64,000 bases of DNA, from the NCBI GenBank assembly GCA_012295275.1, contig CM022676.1, positions 15,772,551 to 15,836,550 on the forward strand. Reading direction: 5' to 3'. Below the pieces are notes generated by a model. That model had not been told where the DNA came from. It did no database searches and saw nothing but the letters and a program-made list of their open reading frames with translations. Shown in pieces: positions 34,030-64,000 of this stretch. Source of the stretch: Chrysomallon squamiferum (taxonomy: Eukaryota; Mollusca; Gastropoda; Neomphalida; Peltospiridae). The translations under genes and the position numbers were made by a program. How positions within the stretch are numbered: the stretch's first letter is position 1; the number at the start of each line of letters is the position of its first letter.

Positions 34030-36060
34030 GATGTTCTTAAATGAAGATTGTGAACGGAATAATAGTCAAAACACCGTCAAGAAAAAAATCACAGATAAAA
34101 TTTGATGTATATTTGATGAAATTTTAAAATGTTTGCTTTATATTATTAGCCCTCGAATTTTGTCATTTTTGCCACAAATGGAGCATGCCTGCAAGTTTTC
34201 AACCTGCGATATCTAGTTAATCAGTGAGAAGATCTGGATGGAACAGTTTCGTTGTAATTTTATAACCCTCGTATCTAAGTTGCATGTGCCGCCCTGGTAA
34301 CGCGATTTGGATCCAGGGATGTTTTCGTTAATAAACACGATCATAGCCTTTATATTGTGTTACCTGCTTTTTGGCGACTGTAACAAAAGCTATACGTTTC
34401 AGTCACCAAATGTCATTATATTCATAGTTTGTCAGTTTACAGTAGTTATCTAAGAAATCAACCTGTTTGCGTTTCTTTTTTGGGAGAGTATAACAAAAAT
34501 TCTACAAAAGAACAACAGACAAACGCTATGGCGAGACAAACGGGTATAGGCACAAACCCTGACTACTTTTTGATCTACTCGGAGATCTCTGTGGAGAATC
34601 ACTGAGACTTTGATCATAAGTAATAAGAGTTTGCCTCTGAGATTTTGTAATATTTCATTCTCATTTGTCTTGATATGGTAATCATGCAGTGCAATCTGTG
34701 TTTTTAACTGTGTAAGCTGCATGTTTGATATATATAATTTAAAATTTATATCAACATAATTATTTTGATTCTTCGTTTACAATTCAGTATTTAAATAAGT
34801 TTTAAGTTGAATGACTGTATATTTTAAATAGGTTTCCTAACAATTTAATTTGGTTTATTTTGTTTTCTGTAAGTTCAGTTGTATTTCGGAAATAATTGAT
34901 AAATAAATGATTTCGTACTTTTTTACTGTTTATTTATCTAATGTATGAAAAGTTTATGATAGGTCATAGATATTATTATTGTTGTTCTCGTTGTTATTAG
35001 AACGTTTTCGACTTTTTTTTTTTTTTTAATTAGGCCTTTTTGACCCTCCGTCACGTTTGTATTTTCTCCATTATCTCCATTTTATAATGTTTGTCATAGG
35101 CTGTAATTTTCTTTTATCTGGCTTCAGTGGAAGGATACATTCCTGTTTATTATGATTTGCCACACTGTGCTCTGTAAATTAGTTTATTTGTGACAGTGTT
35201 TGTTGAAGTACATCACGGCAAAAACTTTGTAATGAACTGCTGGAATCTATCTAGATGTTGCGGTAGCAGTAATGAATTAGTAATGCTAAATAAGAAACTT
35301 TCATTTGTTACAAAATTCATCTTTATACTGAGAAAAAAACGAGTTATTAAAATGCAAACAGATCACAGACGACAGAACATTTTAAAGTAACTTTCACATC
35401 AATATAACTGTTTTCTGTGAGAATGTTTCTATTGTATTAACAGTGAATTTTTCACATCATCGTAAACAATACCCGTGTATACCTCTCTGCAGAACTGACA
35501 GGCTATCTTAGTCTGAGCGACATAACAAACTAACACACACTTGCTATACTGGTTACAGAAGTACCGTTCAAGCACCATTAAATATACATGGACACATCTG
35601 AAAAGAAGAAACGAACATTTTAAAATTTTCTTTACGTGTGATGATCTCTTTAGCACATAGAATATGATAAAAGGTAGCTGCAAAGTAATTAAGATTAATC
35701 TACAATAATCGTATGTATGCGTAGAATCATCGAATCCGCAAAGTACGAACCTGACCATTTTCACAAGTATAGGCCAATATTATGTGTTTACCATGGACGA
35801 ACAGTCTGTACATTTTTACATATTTAATGTTTGAGAGTCCACCTTTTTGTTGATTGTCAGTCACATCTAAACATTATCCTAGAACGTGCACAGATGGATT
35901 CAGTTAGTTGTCTGGTTAGTAAATAATGTTATTATTTGTATAGGCTGCGATAAACACTCCATACAATACATATTTTATACACGGTTATGAATTGTCAAAT
36001 AGTTACATCTAGAATAATCCTACAATGTGCACAGCTGGATTCAATTAGCTTCCCGTTACA
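34030..36060. other. Duplicated modules, no recognised genes
   Basis: 34290-34500 resembles 57310-57500 (shared AATAAACACGATCATAG), 34540-34900 resembles 6180-6530, and 35440-35800 is a DR1 module. I see no receptor exon on either strand. Confidence 0.55.
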
Positions 36061-36064
36061 CAAT

Positions 36065-36130
36065 TAAACTGCGTCAGTCAATATATTATGTGCATAAAGA
36101 AAGGAATCAGCATCTAAATTAAAGTAAACA
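36065..36130 (+). promoter_or_regulatory. Truncated promoter cassette
   Basis: TGCGTCAGTCAA at 36070-36081 and CATAAA at 36093-36098, followed by AATCAGCATCTAAATTAAAG, match the intact promoter. Similarity stops before the first exon. Confidence 0.45.
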
Positions 36131-36954
36131 GTAGATAGCACTCGGAATGTATTACAGGTAGACTTTTGTATGTGGTTGCGCAAGTAAAATATGTTCATCA
36201 ATCAAATAAATAGGTGAAATGAGAAAGAAAACATTAAATAATCAATTTTACTGTAACAAAACGAAAAAAAAAAAAAAAAAACGACAATCGACAGATATAG
36301 CTAGATATAACCGATTTTTGTAAGTACTGATTAATGTATTTATTGAGGTAGTGTAATTAATTTACCCTGTTAATTTAAATTTGCGGGTCGTACACATGCG
36401 AGAGCAGAGTTTGTGTTAACGATCTTTATAAATTGACGAATTATGCAAAGAAAAGATTCTAGTTTAAATATTATTATTATTAATTTCAGTTATTTTATCA
36501 TTGTTGATATTGTTCGGAAGTGTGATGTTCGATAATGCTTACTTTTATTTATTTGTGACTGCTATATCCTTCCTACAGAACCTTTGATATCAGCTGAACA
36601 TTTTAGCGAAATCGGTTAAGATTTTTAGGTCGGTTTAATGCACGATGCCACGATGTAAAGTCATTAACCTGTAACAGATTTCTGCAAGGTATGTGTAGGT
36701 AAAACAATTTCAAAACAACATCAAGTATTAAAATGACTCATTAGCTATATTTTGTTATTTCACACTTTAATATTTGTATTTAATAATTACTGTTGGCATC
36801 CATATAGACACTGCTCACATTCACACATACGTAAACATAAGCATGCAGATTTAATTAGGAACATACATAGATACTTAATATAAAAACATCAAAATATTAA
36901 TACGAATATACGCACTTAAATACAAGCATGGACAAGTTTTCATATTGAAAAATA

Positions 36955-36975
36955 ATGTATGTATGTATGTATGTA

Positions 36976-37032
<57 letters not shown>
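36955..37032. repeat. (GTAT)n(GT)n microsatellite
   Basis: GTAT repeats change into an uninterrupted GT run of about 50 bp. The Thr/His-rich minus-strand frame over it is a repeat product. Confidence 0.95.
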
Positions 37033-37037
<5 letters not shown>

Positions 37038-38027
37038 CCGCCATTATTTAAAAAAATAAAATGTTGTGTGATCTGTGACGGTTTCACTTCCGGATCATGC
37101 GCTGTTTTTATCAGTGATTAAAATTCATCTTTATGAATTTTTTATTTTTTTTTTTTTTTATTTATTTAAAGTTAAGACCTGTTTACGTTTCCAGGCTCAA
37201 ACTGATCCGGAGTCACTGAAATGTATAATTTTCGACTGAACTGTTTGATTCCGGCTGCTGCTGATTAAACTGAGATCGCTTGTCTCTGAAGTCACTACTT
37301 TGCATTCTGATTATATTTGAAAGTAAAAAAGAATTAATTTAAAAAGAAAATGAATCATCACTTCAAACGATTTATACTGTGTTCATTCAAGCACTAACAA
37401 AGCCAAACATAAATCTTAGAAACATGAATTATAAAATTAATGCTATTATAAACTTGAATTATCTGATCCTGTTCACCATAACAATTGCCAAATATGTACT
37501 GTATTATAATAATGAAAACAGATTGTTAATTCTGAAAAGTAAATAGCTTTATCACTATTTTCTATTCTTACTTTGGATTTGCTCAATTAAAATATTGAGA
37601 AAAAACCACATATGTATTTTAAGCACAGAACTTAGACGTAAAGAGGAATCCAATGGTGGAAGAAATTAAATATTCTTGGAAAAAGGAAAAAAAAAACGCA
37701 TCGGTGTGAATTATTATTTCATTAATTATATATTAACCATGGCTGTGTCAGTTCATATTTAAACCTTTCAGTATTTCATTATTATTATTATTATAATTAT
37801 TATTTTTATTATTATTTTTATTTTGTTTTCATTAAAATAAGTAATATTAAAATGTTTGTCAATGACAAAAATATTCATTGCTGGTATCTATAACACCGCC
37901 AAAGATATGAGGGTATCTCTATTGTACTTTAACAAATATCTTTGGAAATGAAAAATATGACGTTTCTTTATATACTGTTTGTAGTATTATAATTGACCGA
38001 TGATATAGAAATCTATTATTATTTCAG
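37033..38027. other. Sequence before the first SRCR exon
   Basis: 37560-37800 resembles 45080-45310 and 4310-4480: each contains the same module and ends in (ATT)n. In the first two it precedes an A-type SRCR exon, which makes it part of the A-exon duplication unit. No coding exon is recognised. Confidence 0.5.
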
Positions 38028-58494
<20,467 letters not shown>

Positions 58495-59160
58495 GATATT
58501 TATTTACTTAAAACTTCGAAACAACTTATTTTATTTCTTTTATTATACATATAGACACACATACACACATACATTTTTATATACGTACATACACATTTAC
58601 ACAGGTTAAAACTTTGAAAAACACATAATTTTAGGAAAAGAAATTACATAAAATGATTATTTACAATCATGAAATTTTATTAATAAAGAGAACTAATTAA
58701 AGATATAAATATTCTTATTTTCATACAAGACGTCGTTAGATACATTTGTTTTAAATGGGGTTTTATATTTGTATTATGTTTTCATCAGTACAATGTAATA
58801 TACAGCGTATGTTTGAATAGTGGTTTATGTTCTAAAATTACAGTGTTTCGTTTGAATGTTTTGAATTAACTGATACTGTACAGTATATAGTTGCGATGAG
58901 TCTTTATAATGCTGATTAAAATATGCTTAGTCAAATTCTGATTAATCTATAATCTACTAAAATCATGATTAAGCTGTGTCTAGTAAAATTATAATTAATC
59001 TATGTCTAGTGATATTGTAATTAGTTATCTCCATTTAATTGTGATTAAACTATGTATAGTAATAAAAAAATATGACTCTGATGTTTTGTGCGCACACATA
59101 CATTAAATTATCTGACTTATTACGTAGACGATGACAATACATTATAATGATGATGTGATA
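58495..59160. other. 3' UTR and flank with AATAAA and minisatellite
   Basis: AATAAA at 58682-58687 and ATTAAA at 58696-58701 are possible poly(A) signals. A degenerate minisatellite like that after the other gene (units like TGTCTAGTAAAATT) covers about 58900-59065. Confidence 0.65.
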
Positions 59161-59642
59161 CTAGAGCCCAGAACAAAAATTTGTTTTCTAAATTCAGTTA
59201 ATTATTACCCAAAGAACATAAACAGATTAAAATGAGCATAATTTGTTTTATTATTTGTCATCACAAACAAACACATACACACAAAATTAATAATAATAAT
59301 TGATAAATACAATCAAAAAACTAATAACATAAAAATGTATGATGATGTAGCTTTTTGCACATTTTCGTCAGCATATTGTGAACTATGCATTTGAGTTCGA
59401 CACAATATTCTGTCTTACTTTAGTTTTCCTTTTATATTGAAAATTATATTTTACTTGTGTTCAGAACGCGCACAAAGGGGACATTTCAAAAACGTTTTCA
59501 CTGCGATTCCACTCTTGTTTTCGTTTAGTTTTTACTTCATTTTATTTTATTTATTGACATAATTATTTAGTATTTGTGTGAAGAAAGGTTATCACCCGTA
59601 CCAACAATATCAGTGATAATGATAATAATAATAAAAATAAAA

Positions 59643-59703
<61 letters not shown>

Positions 59704-59925
59704 GCATTAATAATCAGAATGATCACGACAATATTAATGATGGTTCTATTGCTGCTGCTGCTGATGATGATGATAATAATACCAGCAATAATATAGTGAT
59801 AAAATACTTTTTTCAAATTTATAAAATCATATGCACTCATAATTTTCTTAAACCTCCACAGATTAAACCGTCATTTAATAAAGTCATTATTCACCAATGT
59901 GTTGATTCTCACATTGATCTCATAG

Positions 59926-59964
<39 letters not shown>

Positions 59965-60389
59965 AAAACACACACACACATATACATATATATATACTGA
60001 AAATAATTTTCGTGTTGCTATACTCGAAGACCTGCTGATTTCCTGAAATTGGAGTACCAGCTTCAGAAAGGAAAACACCTGTTTCTAATGTTCACAAATC
60101 CAATATAACTGTTAAATATATTTACTTCGACGTACCAGAACAATACATATAGATCAGAATGTAGTTAGACTAGTCGTAATGTATAAATCCATGTCCATTT
60201 AGGCAGAAATACTTGTAACAGTGAAATATTCACATATTATAAATGAGTTGAAAAGATAATGAGAGGAAGCCACGGTCACAAAATGTCAGACTACTCTTCT
60301 CTGACTGGCACCTTGCAAGTTCATGAATGTACCTAGCATGACGTTGATAAACCAACTATGATAGTGATGAAAAACGTAATCATATATCA

Positions 60390-60425
<36 letters not shown>

Positions 60426-61840
60426 TTAGTGTTGTTTGTGGTGGCTTTTGGTGTGTGTGTCTGATAAAAAGAAAAAAAAAAAACAAATGGAAAAATGAAA
60501 AGTTAACGTCTGATGTTACTACCTATGTTAGTGTGGAACGCTAGATTTCAGTCTAATACAAGGACGACAATCCATATTAACTATTGAATGCGGAAGTTAT
60601 AGTTTAAGTCCTAGTTTGAGCGTTCTGGTTGTCACGTTGCATTTAAATCGATGTAAAAATATTGATTTCAGAAGAAAAAAAGTAAGAAGTAAGAAACAAT
60701 GCTGACACCTGCAAAGAACATAAATGTAATTTTCTTGTTACACATATTTGTGTTTGTCTGTCGTTGATATATGTTGGCTAATAATAGGGCCAAGGTTCTA
60801 ATATTTAAGATTAATTCAAGCTATAGTAACATAGTAAGAGTTAACTCAGCAAAACATGAACAAGAAGGCAGCGAAGCACCTCCAGGCCATCTGTAATAAG
60901 TATTCGCATTAATCGAAACTTTTCATGAATCTTTTTTTTTAATTTCTTTTTTCAAAATTATTTAGTCAATATATTTCAGAAAAAATTGTGTTTTTTAATT
61001 TGTTTGTTATTATTATTATTATTATTATTACTGTTTTTGTTTCTTTGTTTTTTTCTATCAAACATTTTTTTATATTTATTTGACCTGGCTTATGCATCAG
61101 CGTTTTGATGTGACCTGAAGATTAATGCTTCTCGTGTTCTGTGTGTGTGCACATGCATACATACAAAGGTATAAAGGTTATCAGTAATATACTTCTCTAT
61201 GAAAGGAAATAAATAAACTGTCCACCACGTCAGTACTTATTTACAGAAGAATCGTAATCTTCTTTAATTTCACTGTTTAATTATAGATCTGTGTTTGTTA
61301 GGTATCTTTCTTTAAATGTGTTTGTGTGTGTGTGTCTATGTATCTATGTACTTGTACAGATAAGCAAATAAGATCAAACTCTGCAATGCAGAAAAAGACA
61401 CGTGTGATACGTCTGCCATTTGAAGCAGACATACAATAATTGTCTTAGGTTTGTACTTGCTGTGATTATAGTGGAAACAAATGTTTCTGTTATCTGACCA
61501 TAGTGGAAAATTTCTCTGATGGGGCTAATCAACAAGTAAAAATAGTCGAAATTTTAAAACTGATCCTTTTCTGATTTCATAATATTCGGAAGTGAACAGC
61601 TCTTATTCAATATTATATCAATATTACTTAATTCGCTGTTTATGGCAATCATTTTCTAAATCAAAACAATCGCTCGTCTTAGAACGGAAGAGAGAGTGAT
61701 CGGCAAATCACGATGTTAATTTTTGTGTTCATTTCTGAACGTATTGATCTTACATACAGCAAAAGTAGGAGCACTGAAGAAAAACACTGTAACCAACAAG
61801 TTATTAAAAATCAAAACAACATATACATATAATCATTTTA
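59161..61840. other. Downstream sequence without recognised genes
   Basis: 59160-59185 matches 20705-20730; after that, similarity to the other 3' flank fades. Microsatellites: (AAT)n 59643-59702, (CA)n 59930-59960, (ATT)n 60392-60426 and 61010-61030, GT-rich 61317-61340. The Asn-rich frame at 59574 is a product of the AAT tract. Confidence 0.6.
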
Positions 61841-61852
61841 AACATGCAGCAC

Positions 61853-61892
61853 TGAAACAAATAAGAGTAACTCCATTACACCTGTCCGTAAG
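61853..61892 (+). pseudogene. Relic of an Ig exon (3' end)
   Basis: TGCAGCACTGAAACAAATAA, then AGTAACTCCATTACACC and a GTAAG donor-like end followed by (ATT)n, match the last 40 bp and flank of the Ig exon at 13391-13435. In frame it reads CSTETNKSNSITP. Directly upstream a 2-bp length difference and a TAA break the frame, and the rest of the exon is not recognisable. Confidence 0.65.
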
Positions 61893-61893
61893 A

Positions 61894-61935
<42 letters not shown>

Positions 61936-63290
61936 GCTCTAGATATTGACATTACTGACACCGTTCTTCATGTTGTTGTTTTTTTTTCCATTTTTTTTCT
62001 TTTTCACTTTTTGTTTTTCTTTAATATAAAATTGATCACAGGTGATGCTGATAATAATAATTAAAAATAACAATGACAACAACAATTAAATTGGTTGCGT
62101 TATTCACTGTTTCTTACTTAAATTATTTTATTATTTACACCAGAAACGAAAACTGAATATTTGTGTTCATGTTCATATCCATATGTATATCTCCGTTTCT
62201 TTTTACCATGGAGAAAAAGAGAAATGGGGATCTATATGGCTTGGCGGGTAATGAGAAATATGTGCATGAAGGACGTTACACGAAAAAGACATGCGAAAAA
62301 CGAACTAACCTTATTTCAGAATTGTCTGAAATCTTTAAATTGACAAACACAACCAGTTATAATTTAGGCAGGAAACAAACTAACAATAAAATACTCTTAC
62401 ATAATTTTGTGTGAGTCATGTTACACTTAATCCGCTGACATAAAATAAATAGTATATGGTGAACTGGTGTGATGATAATAGCATTTCAATTCAAGATGAT
62501 GATGCGGATGTGATATCTTAACTAAACATTTAGAAACATTCAAAACGATTCGGAAGTGACGAATGATTTGCCAGTAAATAATTAGTATTTCCGTAGCTTC
62601 GTAATTCCGTTTATAAATAAAGTTAGCATCACAAGGAAATAGTTCATTATCGTACTGTTCATAATTATTATAATCATTTAGCAATATATATTTTCTTTAT
62701 AACAGAAAAAATAGGATTTTACAAAAAACAATTCATTTATTGTTTGATGCTTACTGCATGTTGATAACAGCTTCAGAATGCGCCTCTGTTGACAAATCAC
62801 TAATAACATGATTCTCCGATAGTTACAAAGTAATTATTTGTATGTTTACTATATTCAAGACACTAAAGATAGTTATTTGCTGAAGAATTTATGAAAATTA
62901 TCTGAATCAGCATAAAAGTTCAGAACAGAATATCTGTAAACACAGAACATGTGAATCGTTGTCCACAGAATCAGACACACACAAACACACATGCACACCC
63001 GTGCAATCATATTTAGACACTTTCACACAAGTATCAAGGAATCTGAAGTATACATAATGACAAACGATTTTGTCAGACAGATATATACATATATAGATAG
63101 TCAGACAGACAGACAGATAGATAGATCGATAGATAGGTCAAGATTAATAGAGAGACCGGTAGACAGACTACCACAAATAAAGGTTATCTTCGCTATTCTT
63201 GGCAATATCAATTTTTTACTTTTTAATTTTTTACTTCTTTTTTTTACTTTTTTTTTTTATTTTTTTATTTTTTATCTCATTTGTGCCATA
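61893..63290. other. Flank leading into another promoter cassette
   Basis: (ATT)n at 61896-61935. From about 62850 the sequence parallels 2000-2520 and 24700-25285 (CA-rich, then GATA/CAGA at 63090-63165), so a new 5' flank unit begins. No receptor exon is seen. Confidence 0.55.
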
Positions 63291-63334
63291 CGTTACATTC
63301 AGCTCCTAAGACAAAGTTTTTTGAAGCAGGTTAC

Positions 63335-63512
63335 CAAATATTGCGTCAGTCAACGTGCAATGTACATAAAGCTAGGAACGAGGGTCTGAATTAAAGAAGT
63401 GGTGTCTGATGCAGACAAACTGATGTAGTCAGTTTTATATTAAGAAATGTTGTTCTTTCCAAATATATGGATAATTTTTTTTTTTTACTTTTTATACCTA
63501 CAGTCATTTCAG
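63335..63512 (+). pseudogene. Promoter and first exon, wrong splice phase
   Basis: TTGCGTCAGTCAAC (63341-63354), TACATAAA (63363-63370), GAATTAAAG and a TTTCAG|GTATGT donor are in the cassette arrangement. ATG at 63447 opens a hydrophobic frame (MLFFPNIWIIFFFYFLY...), but expansion of a T run shifts the frame so that it reaches the donor in phase 0 (end 63512) rather than phase 1. It could be a start exon for a gene beyond the window only if that gene uses phase 0, or if the T run is miscalled. Confidence 0.5.
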
Positions 63513-63689
63513 GTATGTTATATTATTCTTAAGTATATAGTTAACAAGAATGAAATGCATAAGAGAAATAATAATAAAACATAATAATAATAATAATAAT
63601 AATAGCGTACCGATGGTTACATTTTAAAAAAAATAAAACAATATATAGCAAAACGCCAAGAACAGCCGCTACGTTCAATGTATTTCATT

Positions 63690-64000
63690 TAAAATTGTGA
63701 ATCAGTAAGGCATGGAATTATAAAGACCGTGTATTGAATAATGGCTAAGTCTGCATAGACAAAAGATTCACAGCAGAGAGTATGTATGTTGGATGGTATT
63801 GATAGCACAGGCTCAATACTATTCGCTCTCGAATTTTTAAATATTGACACAAATGTGCACAGTTGCTTCTATTTTCAGACTGATACGTTGCTAATGAGTA
63901 GGTAAATTTTGATGACAATGTTTTATTGGAAAGATAATTCGCTAAGGATCCCAAATGTGCCACTAGGACGTGCAACTACATTTTGGAAATTTTGCACCTT
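63690..64000. repeat. Repeated intron-1 module
   Basis: Matches 44005-44330 in the same orientation (AAAATTGTGAATCAGT, AAAGATTCACAG, TTCGCTCTCGAATTT), directly after a first-exon cassette in both places. Confidence 0.8.

Noticed and set aside
59574-60038. Asn-rich ORF of 154 codons; similar Arg-, Ile- and Leu-rich ORFs at 38542, 39418, 45194 and 40533
   Set aside because: Simple repeat translations, no conserved part outside the repeats.

Overview
The window is animal nuclear DNA: AT-rich, intron-rich, full of (ATT)n, (TA)n, (CA)n and GATA/CAGA microsatellites, with relics of Tc1 and pogo/Tigger-like DNA transposons. Its genes are membrane receptors built from SRCR, immunoglobulin-like (Ig) and fibronectin type III (FN3) exons. 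Repeat style and gene content fit a lophotrochozoan, most likely a mollusc and perhaps a cephalopod. That placement is inference; no species marker is visible.

All supported genes lie on the + strand and look like a tandem, segmentally duplicated receptor array. (1) 1-10456 is a promoter, a signal-peptide exon (2751-2808) and one SRCR half-domain exon (10362-10456) that runs into a 200-N assembly gap (10457-10656). (2) 11329-19849 is a complete 9-exon gene for a 479-residue type I membrane protein: signal peptide, two Ig-like domains, Thr-rich stalk, FN3, transmembrane helix and short tyrosine-motif tail. (3) 21046-38027 is a diverged, expanded copy of 1-10360 made of repeated promoter and intron modules; its first exon has TTG where the other copy has ATG. 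(4) 38028-58494 is a second receptor: seven two-exon SRCR domains in the order A-B-C-A-B-(dead C)-C-A, then Ig, FN3, transmembrane helix and a tail paralogous to the first gene. (5) 58495-64000 is 3' flank, a relic of an Ig exon, and another promoter/first-exon copy.

Every ectodomain module is bounded by phase-1 introns, so modules can be gained, lost or skipped without frameshift. The two genes share one 3' module (FN3, transmembrane, tail) but differ in their ligand-facing parts. This is the layout expected of a fast-evolving recognition-receptor family that makes new receptors by cassette duplication. Damage is also visible: a lost ATG, a one-base deletion in SRCR2, a dead SRCR exon, transposon relics and an assembly gap. 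All exon boundaries are read by eye from splice sites, phase and paralogue comparison; no transcript evidence was available.
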